NCBI GenBank assembly: GCA_021166725.1
Contig: JAJPES010000027.1
Location: forward strand, 37,410-101,409
Length of the DNA: 64,000 bases
Direction: 5' to 3'
From: Burkholderiaceae bacterium
GTDB lineage: Bacteria > Pseudomonadota > Gammaproteobacteria > Burkholderiales > Burkholderiaceae_E
The notes beneath the pieces were generated by a model that had not been told where the DNA came from, searched no databases, and worked only from the letters and a program-made list of their open reading frames with translations. How positions within the stretch are numbered: position 1 is the first letter of the stretch; the number at the start of each line of letters is the position of its first letter. This document shows positions 1-9,919 of this stretch, in pieces. The translations under genes were made by a program, and so were the position numbers.

Positions 1-204
1 ATGCTGATCGTCACCAGCCTGTATCGCGACTTCGTGCCGTCGTCCTGGGGAATGTTCTATCCGACCTTCTGGGACATCGCGTTCCTCGCCGGGTCGATCG
101 GGCTGTTCCTGGTGATGTTCCTCGTCTTCGTGCGCCTGATGCCGGTGCTGTCGATGTCGGAGCTGCGCAAGCTCGTGCATCGCCGCGACGAGGGCCGGAC
201 ATGA
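1..204 (+). CDS. actC: Alternative complex III subunit ActC, C-terminal end (partial)
   Basis: Only the last 67 codons lie in the window; the ATG at base 1 is an internal methionine, not the start. The piece holds one hydrophobic helix (about residues 27-45) and a short charged tail, as at the end of the NrfD-like integral membrane subunit ActC, which carries a quinol site in alternative complex III. The identification rests mainly on the next genes, which follow the actD-actE-actF order. Its stop overlaps the actD start as ATGA. Confidence 0.7.
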   Translation: MLIVTSLYRDFVPSSWGMFYPTFWDIAFLAGSIGLFLVMFLVFVRLMPVLSMSELRKLVHRRDEGRT

Positions 205-743
205 GCGACGACGCGCGCATCCATGGCCTGCTCGCCGAGTTCGGCGCGGCCGACGAGTTGCTGCGAGCGGTCGAGCGCGCGCGCGCCGAGCGCTACTCGG
301 CGATCGAGGCGTTCTCGCCCTTTCCGATCGACGGCCTGGCCGAGGCGATCGCGCCCGGTACCCACGGCGGCGTCGCACCGTGGATGCTGGCGGGCGCGGT
401 GCTGGGCGGGGGCGGTACGTACCTGCTGGAGTGGTATTCGGCGGTGATCGACTATCCGATCCTCGTCGGCGGACGCCCGCTGAACAGCTGGCCGGCATTC
501 CTGCCGCCGGCCATCGAGATGACCGTGCTGGGGGCGGTGATCTTCGGCGTGCTCGCCATGCTGATCGCCAACGGCCTGCCGCGACTGCATCACCCGCTGT
601 TCGGCATCGCGGCGTTCGAGCGTGCCAGCTCCGATCGCTTCTTCCTCCTCGTGCACGCCGACGATCCGCGCTACCAGCGCGAGCGCACGCGGGCGTTCCT
701 CGCTGCGCTCTCGCCGCTGTCGCTGACCGAGGTCGCGGCATGA
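201..743 (+). CDS. actD: Alternative complex III subunit ActD (DUF3341)
   Basis: This 180-residue protein has a soluble N-terminal part followed by two hydrophobic segments (about residues 58-75 and 108-128), the layout of the DUF3341 membrane subunit ActD. The conserved-looking loop between the helices is rich in Trp and Pro (around residues 95-105). ActD is a structural subunit of alternative complex III, which oxidises menaquinol or ubiquinol in place of a bc1 complex. It overlaps both neighbours by 4 bp, so translation is probably coupled along the operon. Confidence 0.85.
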   Translation: MSDDARIHGLLAEFGAADELLRAVERARAERYSAIEAFSPFPIDGLAEAIAPGTHGGVAPWMLAGAVLGGGGTYLLEWYSAVIDYPILVGGRPLNSWPAFLPPAIEMTVLGAVIFGVLAMLIANGLPRLHHPLFGIAAFERASSDRFFLLVHADDPRYQRERTRAFLAALSPLSLTEVAA

Positions 744-1303
744 GCGCGCGCCTGGCTTGCCTCGGGGTCGTGCTGGCAAGCGGACTTCTCGCCGGCTGCG
801 AGCGCGCGATGCACGAGATGTACGATCAGCCGAAGTACGAGCCGCTCGAGCCGAGCACGCTCTTCGCCGACGGCAATTCGTCGCGTCCGCAGGTGCCGGG
901 CACGATGGTCGCCGCAAAGGGCGAGACCGCGGCAATGCAGCGCGGCTTCACCGACCCGCTGCCGGTTACGCCGGCGCTGCTCGCGCGCGGACGCGAGCGC
1001 TTCGACATCTACTGCGCGCCCTGCCACAGCCGCGCCGGCGACGGCGACGGCATGCTGCCGCGGCGGGGATTTCCCTCCCCGCCCAGCTATCACAGCGAGC
1101 GTCTGCGCAACGTGTCCGACGGCTACCTCTACCAGGTGATCCGCGACGGCTATGGCGCGATGTATCCGTATGGAGACCGGATCGCGCCGCACGATCGATG
1201 GGCGATCGTCTCCTACATCCGTGCGCTGCAACTGAGCCAGCACGCGGCCGTTTCCGCACTGGGCGCCGACGACCGCCGCAAGCTCGAAGAGGCGACGCGA
1301 TGA
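740..1303 (+). CDS. actE: Alternative complex III monohaem cytochrome c subunit ActE (lipoprotein)
   Basis: The protein is 187 residues from the ATG at 740, which overlaps the actD stop. An N-terminal hydrophobic stretch ends in a lipobox (LLAGC), so it is probably a lipid-anchored periplasmic protein. The YDQPKYEPLEPS block that follows is typical of ActE. One CxxCH haem motif (CAPCH) sits near residue 93, with several Met residues downstream as possible axial ligands. ActE passes electrons from the complex toward the oxidase encoded just downstream. It overlaps actF by ATGA. Confidence 0.88.
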   Translation: MSARLACLGVVLASGLLAGCERAMHEMYDQPKYEPLEPSTLFADGNSSRPQVPGTMVAAKGETAAMQRGFTDPLPVTPALLARGRERFDIYCAPCHSRAGDGDGMLPRRGFPSPPSYHSERLRNVSDGYLYQVIRDGYGAMYPYGDRIAPHDRWAIVSYIRALQLSQHAAVSALGADDRRKLEEATR

Positions 1304-2466
1304 GCGGCCTGCCGCTCTCGCGCGCACGATGGGCGATGCCGGCGGTCGGCGTCGTCGCGCTTCTCGCCTGCCTGCTGCTCGGGTTCCCGCAGCCGAGACA
1401 GGCGTTGCTGTCCTACCTGCTGGCGTGGTTCTTCTTCACCGGGCTGACGCTGGGCAGCCTGGCGCTGCTGATGGTGCATCCGCTCACCGGCGGGCGCTGG
1501 GGCGAGTCGATCCGCCCGCAACTGCTGGCAGCGGCGCGCGCGCTGCCGCTGCAGGCGCTGCTCGTGTTGCCGATCCTGTTCGGGATGCGCGTGCTCTACC
1601 TCTGGGCGCAACCGCAGGCGATCGCGGCCAGCGAGCAGCTGCAGGCGCAGGGCTGGTATCTCGCCGAGCGCTTCTTCGTGATCCGCACGATCGCCTGGTT
1701 CGCGCTGTGGCTATGGTTGTGGAGCGCGATCGATCGCCGGCTGCGCGATCCGGCGCGGATCGACCGCCTGCCCGCACTGGCCGCCGGTGGCCTGATCGTC
1801 TACGCGCTGAGCATGTCGCTGGCGGCGACCGACTGGGTGATGTCGCTGCTGCCGCAGTGGCGCTCGTCGATCTTCGGAATGCTGGTCGTTACCGGCCAGA
1901 TGCTCGCCGCGGCAGCGCTCGCGACGTGGATGGCCGCGCGCCGCGATCCGCGTTCGCGCCGGGCGGCGCCCGATTCCGCGTTGCTGGCCGATCTCGGCAA
2001 CCTGCTGCTGATGTTCGTGCTCGCCTTCGCCTATCTGGCGTTCATGCAGTACCTGACGGTGTGGATCGCCGATCTTCCCGCCGAGCGAAGCTGGTACGTG
2101 CCGCGCACGCTGACGAGCTGGCGATGGCTCGCGTGGTTCCTCGTCGCGTTCCTCTTCGTCGTGCCCTTTGCCGTGCTGCTGTCGCGGCGCGCCAAGCGCA
2201 TGCCGGTCGTGCTCGCGGCGGTGGCAGCGATGCTGCTCGCCGGTTCGATGGCGCACGCGCTGTGGCTCGTGGTGCCGAGCTTCCGGGCGCAAGGGTTCTC
2301 GTTGCGCTGGACCGACCTGTTCGCCGTGCTCGGTATCGGCCTGCTCTGGATCAGCCTCTATCGCGTGCAGTGGAACGCGCTGCGCGATCTGCCGTTCGCG
2401 GCGATGCCTGCACGAGCGGGGCCGCCGGGGCATGTGCAATCCGGGAAGGAACATCGGCATGGCTGA
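1300..2466 (+). CDS. actF: Alternative complex III membrane subunit ActF
   Basis: This is a 388-residue polytopic membrane protein with about ten hydrophobic segments, in the position of ActF, the second large NrfD-like membrane subunit of alternative complex III. The start at 1300 is fixed by the 4-bp overlap with actE. Its end overlaps the next small gene by 8 bp. Position and topology support the call more than single motifs do, since ActF has no obvious cofactor signature in the primary sequence. Confidence 0.82.
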   Translation: MSGLPLSRARWAMPAVGVVALLACLLLGFPQPRQALLSYLLAWFFFTGLTLGSLALLMVHPLTGGRWGESIRPQLLAAARALPLQALLVLPILFGMRVLYLWAQPQAIAASEQLQAQGWYLAERFFVIRTIAWFALWLWLWSAIDRRLRDPARIDRLPALAAGGLIVYALSMSLAATDWVMSLLPQWRSSIFGMLVVTGQMLAAAALATWMAARRDPRSRRAAPDSALLADLGNLLLMFVLAFAYLAFMQYLTVWIADLPAERSWYVPRTLTSWRWLAWFLVAFLFVVPFAVLLSRRAKRMPVVLAAVAAMLLAGSMAHALWLVVPSFRAQGFSLRWTDLFAVLGIGLLWISLYRVQWNALRDLPFAAMPARAGPPGHVQSGKEHRHG

Positions 2467-2836
2467 GTCGGCGCCCCGCTTCGGCCACGAGAGCTCGTCC
2501 GTCTCGTGGCGCCTCGTTCTCGGTGTCGTCGCGATTCTCGTCGTCGTCGTCGTCGTCGCGGTCGTCGCGCTGCATTTCGTGCTGACGGACTGGGCCATGC
2601 CGCAGCACGAGCAGGTCGTCGCGCGGCGCGGCACCGTTCCGCCGGCGCCGCGGCTGCAGCCCGATCCGCGCACCGACCTGGCGGAACTGCGCAGGGAGAA
2701 GAGCGCGCTGCTATCGGGGTACGCGTGGGCCGATGCCGAGCACGAGTTCGCGCGCATTCCGATCGAACGCGCGATGGCGCTGTATGCGCAGCGGCGCTCG
2801 GCGCAGGCGCGCGAAGCCTCGTCGGTGGCGCGATGA
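2459..2836 (+). CDS. Small single-helix membrane protein of the respiratory operon
   Basis: This 125-residue protein has one very hydrophobic, valine-rich helix (residues about 18-42) and a periplasmic tail containing LQPDPRTDL and, later, RIPIERAMAL. Short proteins with such a tail recur, to my recollection, between ActF-like and CoxB-like genes, but I know no assigned function. A good ribosome-binding site (GGGAAGGA, 2443-2450) supports the ATG at 2459. The helix is encoded by a run of seven TCG/GTC triplets (2538-2558). Its stop overlaps the coxB start by ATGA. Confidence 0.6.
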   Translation: MAESAPRFGHESSSVSWRLVLGVVAILVVVVVVAVVALHFVLTDWAMPQHEQVVARRGTVPPAPRLQPDPRTDLAELRREKSALLSGYAWADAEHEFARIPIERAMALYAQRRSAQAREASSVAR

Positions 2837-3801
2837 ACGACTTCTTCCATTTCCTGCCGGAAGCGTCCAGCGTCGCTTTCCGCCTCGACGTGCTGTTCTG
2901 GTCGCTGATCGCGTTGTCGGCCGTGGTCGCGCTCGGCGTGTCGATCGCGCTCGTCTGGTTCTCGGTCAAGTACCGGCGCGGCAGCCGTGCCGATCGCAAG
3001 GACCGGCACCGCCAGAGCCTGCCGGTCGAGCTCACCTGGACGCTCGTGCCGCTCGTCGTCTTCCTCGCGATCTTCGGCTGGAGCTTCGTGCTGTTCGCCG
3101 AGCTGCACACGCCGCCGGCCGATGCGACGACGATCTACGTCGTCGCCAAGCAGTGGATGTGGAAGGCGCAGCATCCCGGAGGCCAGCGCGAGATCAACGT
3201 GCTGCACGTGCCGCTGGGGCATCCGGTGCGATTGACGATGACCTCGCAGGACGTGATCCACGATTTCTACGTGCCGGCGTTTCGCGTCAAGCAGGACGTG
3301 ATTCCCGGACGCTACACCGAGATGTGGTTCACGCCGACGGAACTGGGCGAGTTTCCGTTGTTCTGCGCCGAATTCTGCGGACTCGATCACTCGCGCATGA
3401 CCGGCTCGATCGTCGTGATGCGACCGGCCGAGTTCGCCGACTGGCTCGACGGCCAGCGCGGCGGCGAAGGGCTCGCCGCGCGCGGCGCGCTGCTCTTCCG
3501 GCGTCTGGGCTGCAGCGGCTGCCACGGCGCGAACTCGAGCGTGCACGCGCCCGATCTCGACGGCCTGCTCGGCCGGCCGGTACATCTGTCGGACGGCACG
3601 ACGGTGGTCGCCGATGCCACCTACATCCGCGACTCGATCCTGCTGCCGGCCCGCCAGGTCGTTGCCGGCTTCGCGCCGATCATGCCGAGCTTCGCCGGGC
3701 AGGTCAGCGAGGAGGACCTGCTCGCGCTGGTCTCCTACCTCGCGTCGACGCCGTCGGCGGCGGCCAACGGCACCACGGAGAACTCGCATGAGCGCCGTTG
3801 A
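2833..3801 (+). CDS. ctaC: Cytochrome c oxidase subunit II fused to cytochrome c (caa3 type)
   Basis: The 322-residue protein has two N-terminal transmembrane helices (about 21-45 and 68-90), then the CuA cupredoxin domain. The CuA ligands are visible as H143, C178, C182, H186 and M189. A C-terminal cytochrome c domain follows with a CxxCH motif (C227, C230, H231), which defines a caa3-type oxidase that carries its own electron-donor domain. It overlaps the upstream small gene by 4 bp and ctaD by 14 bp. The fused cytochrome is a likely acceptor for electrons from ActE. Confidence 0.93.
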   Translation: MNDFFHFLPEASSVAFRLDVLFWSLIALSAVVALGVSIALVWFSVKYRRGSRADRKDRHRQSLPVELTWTLVPLVVFLAIFGWSFVLFAELHTPPADATTIYVVAKQWMWKAQHPGGQREINVLHVPLGHPVRLTMTSQDVIHDFYVPAFRVKQDVIPGRYTEMWFTPTELGEFPLFCAEFCGLDHSRMTGSIVVMRPAEFADWLDGQRGGEGLAARGALLFRRLGCSGCHGANSSVHAPDLDGLLGRPVHLSDGTTVVADATYIRDSILLPARQVVAGFAPIMPSFAGQVSEEDLLALVSYLASTPSAAANGTTENSHERR

Positions 3802-5416
3802 TCCATCGATCCCGGTTGCGATCGACTCGAGCGCCTCCGGCAGTTACCTCGTCGGCGACGACTCGATCATCGGCTGGCTCACCACGCGCGACCACAAGCG
3901 CATCGCGATCCTCTACGCGCTGGCGATCACCTTCTTCTTCTTCCTCGGCGGCGCCGCCGCCACGCTCGTGCGGCTGAACCTTTTCGATCCGAGCGGCTCG
4001 CTGCTGAGCGCGTCCACCTACAACAAGGCCTTCACCTTCCACGGCGTGGTGATGGTCTGGTTCTTCCTGATCCCGTCGATTCCGGCCACGCTGGGGAACT
4101 TCCTCGTGCCGCTGATGATCGGTGCTCGCGATCTCGCGTTTCCCCGCCTGAACCTGGCGAGCTGGTACCTGTTCGTCGGCGGAGGGCTGTTCGCCATCGC
4201 GGCACTGCTCGCCGGAGGCGTAGACACCGGCTGGACCTTCTATACGCCGTTCTCGACGATGTTCTCGAACTCGAACGTGATGCTGGCGGTGATCGGCGTG
4301 TTCATCACCGGCTTCTCGTCGATCCTCACCGGGTTGAACTTCATCGTGACGGTGCACACGATGCGCGCGACCGGCATGCACTGGATGCGCCTGCCGCTGT
4401 TCGTGTGGGCGATCTACGCCACATCGCTCGTGATGGTGCTGGCCACGCCCGTGCTCGCGATGACGCTGTCGCTGATCGGACTGGAACGCATCGCCGGCGT
4501 CGGCATCTTCGACCCGGCGCTGGGCGGCGACCCGGTGCTCTTCCAGCACCTGTTCTGGTTCTACTCGCACCCGGCCGTCTACATCATGGTGCTGCCCGCG
4601 ATGGGCGTTACGAGCGAGCTGATCAGCTGCTTCGTGCAGCGGCGCGTCTTCGGCTACCGCTTCATGACGTGGTCGATCCTGGCGATCGCCGTCATCAGCT
4701 TTCTCGTCTGGGGCCACCACATGTTCGTCGCCGGACAGTCGATCTACGCGAGCATGGTGTTCTCGATCCTCAGCTACCTGGTTGCCGTGCCGTCGGCGAT
4801 CAAGATCTTCAACTGGACGGCCACGCTCTACAAGGGCGACATCACCTTCGAGGCGCCGATGCTGTACGCGCTGGGCTTCGTCGGCCTGTTCCTGATCGGC
4901 GGCCTCACCGGCCTGATCGTCGCCGCCACCGCCGTCGACGTGCACCTGACCGACACCTACTTCGTCGTCGCGCACTTCCACTACATCATGGTCGGCGGCT
5001 CGGTGATGGCCTACCTCGGCGGCATCCACTTCTGGTGGCCGAAGATCACCGGGCGCCGCTATTCCGAAAGCTGGGCGCGCTTCGCCGCGATCCTGATGTT
5101 CTTCGGCTTCAACCTCACGTTCTTCCCGCAGTTCCTGCTCGGCTACCTCGGCATGCCGCGGCGCTACCACGCCTATCCGCCGCAGTTCGAGGGGCTGAAC
5201 GTGCTGTCGTCGGCGGGCGCCTCGATCCTCGCCGTCGCCTACCTGCTGCCGCTGTTCTACCTGCTTTGGTCGCTGCGCTACGGCGAGGCGGCGAGCCACA
5301 ACCCGTGGAACGCGCGCGGCATCGAGTGGCAGACCGCGTCGCCGCCGCCGCAGGAGAACTTCGTGCGCGCGCCGGTCGTGCGCGAGGCCTACGCCTACGA
5401 CGAGCCCGCGCCGTGA
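3788..5416 (+). CDS. ctaD: Cytochrome c oxidase subunit I, A2 type
   Basis: The 542-residue haem-copper oxidase catalytic subunit reduces O2 and pumps protons. Visible ligands are H85 and H398 for haem a, H396 for haem a3, and H261, H310 and H311 for CuB. Y265 is the expected tyrosine cross-linked to H261. The motif before CuB is YSHPAVY, so the K/D-pathway glutamate of A1 oxidases (HPEVY) is replaced by the Tyr-Ser pair that marks the A2 subfamily, as in Thermus caa3. There are about twelve helices. The start overlaps coxB by 14 bp. Confidence 0.95.
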   Translation: MSAVDPSIPVAIDSSASGSYLVGDDSIIGWLTTRDHKRIAILYALAITFFFFLGGAAATLVRLNLFDPSGSLLSASTYNKAFTFHGVVMVWFFLIPSIPATLGNFLVPLMIGARDLAFPRLNLASWYLFVGGGLFAIAALLAGGVDTGWTFYTPFSTMFSNSNVMLAVIGVFITGFSSILTGLNFIVTVHTMRATGMHWMRLPLFVWAIYATSLVMVLATPVLAMTLSLIGLERIAGVGIFDPALGGDPVLFQHLFWFYSHPAVYIMVLPAMGVTSELISCFVQRRVFGYRFMTWSILAIAVISFLVWGHHMFVAGQSIYASMVFSILSYLVAVPSAIKIFNWTATLYKGDITFEAPMLYALGFVGLFLIGGLTGLIVAATAVDVHLTDTYFVVAHFHYIMVGGSVMAYLGGIHFWWPKITGRRYSESWARFAAILMFFGFNLTFFPQFLLGYLGMPRRYHAYPPQFEGLNVLSSAGASILAVAYLLPLFYLLWSLRYGEAASHNPWNARGIEWQTASPPPQENFVRAPVVREAYAYDEPAP

Positions 5417-6087
5417 GCAGCGCCGCCGTCTCCGCACGCGACGCGCCGCATCGGGCGCCGCAGCCCGCGATGCAGTTCGACAACGCCGGACAGCAGCGCG
5501 CCGCGGCGCAACTCGGGATGTGGGTGTTCCTCGCCACCGAGGTGCTGTTCTTCGGCGTGCTCTTCGCCAGCTACGTGCTGTGCCGCATCCGCTTTCCCGA
5601 GGCCTTCGCGCTCGGCAGCCGCCATACCGACGTGGTGCTCGGTTCGATCGAGGCGGTGATCCTGCTCGTGAGCAGCGCCGTCGTCACCTGGGCGGTGGCG
5701 CTGGTCGCACTCGACGAGCGGCGCCTGGTCGTGCGCCTGCTCGCGTTCGCTGCCCTGCTCGGGCTGGCCTTCCTCGCGCTGCACGGCATCGAGTACTGGA
5801 ACGAGTACCACGAGGGATTGATGCCCGGCGTCGCCTGGACGCAGGTGGGCGAGCACGCGGCGACGATGCAGCAGTTCTTCTTCCTCTACTACGCGATGAC
5901 GCTCTACCACAGCCTGCACGTGACGATCGGCGTCGGCGTGCTGGTCACGCTCGCGGTGATGATGCACAACGGACGCATCGGCAGCATCTGGCCGACGCCG
6001 CTCGTCGTCGGCGGACTGTACTGGCATCTGGTCGACATCGTCTGGATCTTCCTGTTCCCGCTGATCTACCTGGTCGATCGGAGCTGA
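5413..6087 (+). CDS. ctaE: Cytochrome c oxidase subunit III
   Basis: The 224-residue protein has five or so helices and family hallmarks: [11 protein letters not shown] near the N-terminus, a HGIEYWNEY block, [15 protein letters not shown], and a terminal [18 protein letters not shown]. The GTG at 5413 overlaps the ctaD stop (GTGA); an ATG at 5470 is the alternative and would remove 19 residues. Subunit III stabilises the oxidase and its proton uptake. It is shorter than the seven-helix form, as is usual for caa3 operons. Confidence 0.9.
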   Translation: MSSAAVSARDAPHRAPQPAMQFDNAGQQRAAAQLGMWVFLATEVLFFGVLFASYVLCRIRFPEAFALGSRHTDVVLGSIEAVILLVSSAVVTWAVALVALDERRLVVRLLAFAALLGLAFLALHGIEYWNEYHEGLMPGVAWTQVGEHAATMQQFFFLYYAMTLYHSLHVTIGVGVLVTLAVMMHNGRIGSIWPTPLVVGGLYWHLVDIVWIFLFPLIYLVDRS

Positions 6088-6094
6088 GAAGCCG

Positions 6095-6394
6095 ATGAGA
6101 CGCGAAGTGCTGGCCAGCGCGCGTACGCCCGCAGCGGCGCTGCTCGTCCTGCTCGTGCTGCTGGCGATCAACATCGGCTGCGCGTGGCTGCCGCTGGGCG
6201 CATACCGCCCGCTGATCGCCGTCCTGTTGTCGGTGGCGATGACGCTGGTCCTGATGATCTTCTGCATGCACCTGCGTCATGCCAGCGCGACGCTGCGGCT
6301 GACCGCGGCGGCGGGCTTCTTCTGGTTGTCGATCCTGATCGCGCTGTCGCTGACGGACTTCCTCGCGCGCGCGCCGGTGCCCGCGCCGTGGTAG
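6095..6394 (+). CDS. ctaF: Cytochrome c oxidase subunit IV-type membrane protein
   Basis: This is a 99-residue protein with three hydrophobic helices (about 13-33, 40-60 and 67-86), 7 bp behind ctaE. The central MTLVLMIFCMHLRHA stretch resembles the prokaryotic subunit IV family found at the end of caa3 and cytochrome bo operons. It is an accessory subunit without cofactors. It closes the respiratory operon; the next gene starts only 15 bp later but is functionally unrelated. Confidence 0.75.
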   Translation: MRREVLASARTPAAALLVLLVLLAINIGCAWLPLGAYRPLIAVLLSVAMTLVLMIFCMHLRHASATLRLTAAAGFFWLSILIALSLTDFLARAPVPAPW

Positions 6395-6409
6395 CGTCGC
6401 AATCTCATC

Positions 6410-8257
6410 ATGCCGACCGAACCCAGCCCGGAACTGGTCAAGACGGTTGTCCTGCTCGCGGCCGGCGTGCTGGCAGTGCCGCTGTTCAAGCGCCTTCGGC
6501 TCGGCTCGGTGCTGGCCTATCTGGTTGCCGGACTGCTGATCGGTCCGTTCGGACTTCGCTTCTTCACCGAGCCCGAGCACATCCTGCGGGTTGCCGAACT
6601 CGGCGTCGTGATGTTCCTGTTCATCATCGGCCTCGAAATGCGCCCGCGACGCCTGTGGGGCATGCGCCGGCAGATCTTCGGCGCCGGGTTGGTGCAGGTG
6701 GTCGTCTGCGGCGCGGCGCTTAGCGCGCTGGGCATGCTCGCCGGCTATCGACCCGCGGTGGCGTTCGTCGCCGCGATGGGCTTCGTGCTGACGTCCACCG
6801 CCACGGTGATGCAGCTGCTCGACGAGCGCGGCGAAACGCTCACTCCGCCCGGCCAGCGCATCGTTTCGATCCTGCTGCTCGAGGACCTGGCGATCGTTCC
6901 GCTGCTGGCGATCGTCGCCGTCCTTTCCCCGGAGGCGGGCGGTGCGGCCTCCGCGAGCCGCGCGGCGTCGAACTGGCTCACCGTGGGCGCTGCTCTCGCG
7001 GCGGTGATCGGCCTCGTGGCGGTGAGCCGCTGGTTGCTGAATCCGATGTTCGAGGTACTGGCGCGCTCGAAGGCGCGCGAGGTGATGACCGCGGCCGCGT
7101 TGCTGGTCGTGCTCGGCGCAGCGCTGGCGATGCAATGGAGCGGACTGTCGATGGCGATGGGGGCCTTCGTCGCCGGGGTGATGCTCTCGGAGTCGAGCTT
7201 CCGCAACGAGCTCGAGGCGGACATCGAACCGTTTCGCGGCATCCTGCTGGGGCTGTTCTTCATCAGCGTCGGCATGTCGCTCGATCTCGGGCTGGTGATC
7301 GACGCCTGGGCGCCGATCCTGCTGATGGTCGCCGCCTACATGGCGGTGAAGGCGCTCGGCGTCTACGCGGTAGCGCGCCTGGGCCGCGCCGGGCGTGGCG
7401 AGTCGCTGGTGCGCGCGACGCTGATGGCGCAGGGCGGTGAGTTCGCGTTCGTCCTGTACGCGGCTGCGGCCGCGACCGGACTCCTCGATGCACCCACCGC
7501 TGCGGTGCTGTCCGCCGTCGTCATCGTTTCGATCGCGATCACGCCGCTCCTCGTGCCGCTGTTGCGCCTGCTTCCCGAAAGGCGCAGCAACCTCGACGGC
7601 GTCGAGGCGGTGCAGGATGCGAGCGACGTCGCGGCTTCGGTGCTGCTGATCGGATTCGGGCGCTTCGGCCAGATTGCCAGCCAGGCGTTGCTCGCGCGCG
7701 GCATCGACCTCGCGATCATCGACAGCGACCCCGACATGATCCGCGCTGCTGCCGGCTTCGGCTTCAAGGTCTATTACGGCGACGGCACGCGGCTCGACGT
7801 GCTGCATGCGAGCGGAGCCGGGCGGTCGCGGGCGATCCTGGTGTGCGTCGACGACAAGCGCAGCACCGCGCGCATCGTCGAACTGGCGAAGCACGAATGG
7901 CCGCTGGTGCCGGTGCTCGCGCGCTCGTACGACCGCCAGCATGCGATAGAGCTGATCAACGCGAACGTCGACTACCAGATCCGCGAGACCTTCGAATCGG
8001 CGCTTGCCTTCAGCATCGCCACGCTGGAGAAACTCGGCGCGACGACAGAGGAAGCGGCCGAGGTTTGCCGTGAGATCCGCCGACGCGACGCCGCGCGGCT
8101 CGAGCTTCAGGTGGCCGGCGACCTGCGCAGCGGCGGCGACCTGATCCTGCGCGATCACCGGATGACGCCCACCCCGCTGACGACGCCGCGGCGTCCCGGC
8201 GAGGCGCTCAGCGAGGAGACCGCCGAGGCGCTCGGCGAGCGCCCGCCTGCGGGATGA
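6410..8257 (+). CDS. Kef-type monovalent cation:proton antiporter (CPA2) with TrkA-N domain
   Basis: The 615-residue protein has about twelve transmembrane helices over residues 1-390, with Kef/CPA2 hallmarks such as LVAGLLIGPFGL near residue 40 and a FIIGLEMRP stretch near residue 70. A soluble nucleotide-binding RCK/TrkA-N domain follows, with a Rossmann start LIGFGRFGQIAS around residue 410. Such proteins exchange K+ or Na+ for protons, and the RCK domain gates them by NAD(H) or glutathione adducts. No KefF/KefG-type ancillary gene is adjacent. It converges on hpd with 19 bp between stops. Confidence 0.88.
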   Translation: MPTEPSPELVKTVVLLAAGVLAVPLFKRLRLGSVLAYLVAGLLIGPFGLRFFTEPEHILRVAELGVVMFLFIIGLEMRPRRLWGMRRQIFGAGLVQVVVCGAALSALGMLAGYRPAVAFVAAMGFVLTSTATVMQLLDERGETLTPPGQRIVSILLLEDLAIVPLLAIVAVLSPEAGGAASASRAASNWLTVGAALAAVIGLVAVSRWLLNPMFEVLARSKAREVMTAAALLVVLGAALAMQWSGLSMAMGAFVAGVMLSESSFRNELEADIEPFRGILLGLFFISVGMSLDLGLVIDAWAPILLMVAAYMAVKALGVYAVARLGRAGRGESLVRATLMAQGGEFAFVLYAAAAATGLLDAPTAAVLSAVVIVSIAITPLLVPLLRLLPERRSNLDGVEAVQDASDVAASVLLIGFGRFGQIASQALLARGIDLAIIDSDPDMIRAAAGFGFKVYYGDGTRLDVLHASGAGRSRAILVCVDDKRSTARIVELAKHEWPLVPVLARSYDRQHAIELINANVDYQIRETFESALAFSIATLEKLGATTEEAAEVCREIRRRDAARLELQVAGDLRSGGDLILRDHRMTPTPLTTPRRPGEALSEETAEALGERPPAG

Positions 8258-8276
8258 AGCGCGCGGCCGACAGCGT

Positions 8277-9368
8277 TCAGTCCGACTTGTCCTGCAGCAC
8301 GCCGCGGCGAATCTGGTCGCGCTCCATCGACTCGAACAGCGCCTTGAAGTTTCCCTCGCCGAAGCCCTCGTCGCCCTTGCGCTGGATGAACTCGAAGAAC
8401 ACCGGGCCGAACAGCGGTTGCGAGAAGATCTGCAGCAACAGGCGCTTCTTCCCGTCCGCGGTGCTGCCGTCGAGCAGGATTCCGCGCGTGCGCAGCTCGT
8501 CGACGTTCTCGCCGTGGCCCGGCAGCCGTTCGTCGAGCATCTCGTAGTAGATGTCGTTGGGCGCGCTCATCACCGGAATGCCCGCCATCTGCAGGCTGTC
8601 GACGCTCGCGCGCAGATCGTCGCTGAGCAGCGCGATGTGCTGGATTCCCTCGCCGTTGAACTGCATCAGGAACTCCTCGATCTGCCCGGAGCCCCGTCCC
8701 GATTCCTCGTTCAGCGGAATGCGGATCCTGCCGTCGGGTGCCGTCATCGCCTTCGAGGTCAGCCCCGTGTACTCGCCCTCGATATCGAAGTAGCGGATCT
8801 CGCGGAAGTTGAACAGGCGCTCGTAGAACTGCGCCCAGTACGCCATCCGTCCCCGGTAGACGTTGTGCGTCATGTGATCGATGGCGCTGAAGCCGTGGCC
8901 GCGCGGATGGCGCTCGACGCCGTCGAGCCACTCGAAGTCGATGTCGTAGATCGACCGGCCTTCCTCGAAGCGGTCGATCAGGTACAGCGGCGCGCCGCCG
9001 ATGCCTTTGATCGCCGGCAGTCGCAACTCCATCGGGCCGGTGGGCAGTTCGACCGGTTGCGCGCCGAGCGAGAGCGCGCGCTCGTAGGCCGCATGCGAGT
9101 CGTTCACGCGGAACGCGAGCCCGCAGGCGGAGGGCCCGTGCTCGGCAGCGAAGTACGACGCGACGCTGTTCGGCTCGTCGTTGACGATGAAGTTGATCGC
9201 GCCCTGGCGATACAGGCTCACCCGCTTCGAGCGATGGCGAGCGACTTTCGTGAAGCCGAGCTTCTCGAGCACCGGCTCGAGGACATTCGGCGTCGGCGAG
9301 GCGAATTCGACGAATTCGAAGCCCGCCAGGCCCATCGGGTTGTCGAGATTGTCGAGTGTGTGCGGCAT
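8277..9368 (-). CDS. hpd: 4-hydroxyphenylpyruvate dioxygenase
   Basis: The 363-residue non-haem iron enzyme converts 4-hydroxyphenylpyruvate to homogentisate in tyrosine degradation. Two vicinal-oxygen-chelate halves are visible. The iron ligands fall in [11 protein letters not shown], in [11 protein letters not shown] and in the terminal [12 protein letters not shown] block, whose Glu is the third ligand. The end, [18 protein letters not shown], is the usual C-terminal helix. The ATG at 9368 gives an N-terminus ([14 protein letters not shown]) typical of proteobacterial HPD. No homogentisate dioxygenase gene is next to it. Confidence 0.95.
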   Translation of the reverse strand: MPHTLDNLDNPMGLAGFEFVEFASPTPNVLEPVLEKLGFTKVARHRSKRVSLYRQGAINFIVNDEPNSVASYFAAEHGPSACGLAFRVNDSHAAYERALSLGAQPVELPTGPMELRLPAIKGIGGAPLYLIDRFEEGRSIYDIDFEWLDGVERHPRGHGFSAIDHMTHNVYRGRMAYWAQFYERLFNFREIRYFDIEGEYTGLTSKAMTAPDGRIRIPLNEESGRGSGQIEEFLMQFNGEGIQHIALLSDDLRASVDSLQMAGIPVMSAPNDIYYEMLDERLPGHGENVDELRTRGILLDGSTADGKKRLLLQIFSQPLFGPVFFEFIQRKGDEGFGEGNFKALFESMERDQIRRGVLQDKSD

Positions 9369-9454
9369 CTGATGCTCTCGCAGCCTTTGCCGCCCCACGA
9401 TACCGCGCGGCGAACAACGCGCCACGGCGCGGGGGGTATCGCTTCGGTGTCGGC

Positions 9455-9919
9455 CTACATCTGCGCCTGCAGGTAGTCCTGCAACCCCACCCGGTCGATC
9501 AGGCTCAGCTGCTTGCGCAGCCAGTCGAGGTGCAATTCCTCGTCGTCGAGCATCTCGGCGAGCAGGTCGCGGCTGACGTAATCGCTGCACTGCTCGCAGA
9601 CGCCGACCGCGGCGCGCAGGTGGTCGATCGCCTCGCCGACGAGCTCGCGGTCGTAGTCGAGCTGTCTGGCGACGGTATCGCGCGCATCGATCTCGCGACG
9701 GCTCCTCATCGACGGCGTGGCGCCGAGCAGCAGGATGCGCGCCATGATCCGGCCGGCGTGCGTCGTTTCCTCTTCGCTGTAGGCGTACTGCGCGTCGGCC
9801 AGGCGCGAGAAGCCCCAGTGGCGGCAGGTGGCGCCGTGCAGCAGGTACTGCCGGTGCCCGGTGAGTTCGAAGGAGAGGTATTCGTCCAGTGCAAGGGTGA
9901 CGCGCGGGTCGCCTTTCAT
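9455..9919 (-). CDS. bfr: Bacterioferritin-family iron storage protein, haem methionine replaced
   Basis: The 154-residue protein starts MKGDP and ends LQDYLQAQM like E. coli Bfr. The dinuclear ferroxidase ligands are all present: E18, E51, H54, E92 (aligning with E94 of E. coli), E127 and H130, plus Y25. Position 52, normally the Met that ligates the inter-subunit haem, is Thr, so this subunit probably cannot bind haem. The start at 9919 follows an AAGAGAG ribosome-binding site; a longer reading to 9970 adds 17 residues unlike the family. It is divergent from the MFS gene. Confidence 0.9.
   Translation of the reverse strand: MKGDPRVTLALDEYLSFELTGHRQYLLHGATCRHWGFSRLADAQYAYSEEETTHAGRIMARILLLGATPSMRSRREIDARDTVARQLDYDRELVGEAIDHLRAAVGVCEQCSDYVSRDLLAEMLDDEELHLDWLRKQLSLIDRVGLQDYLQAQM

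Noticed and set aside
1711..3789. 692-codon minus-strand open frame opposite actF and coxB
   Set aside because: Antisense shadow of conserved respiratory genes with an amino-acid composition unlike real proteins.
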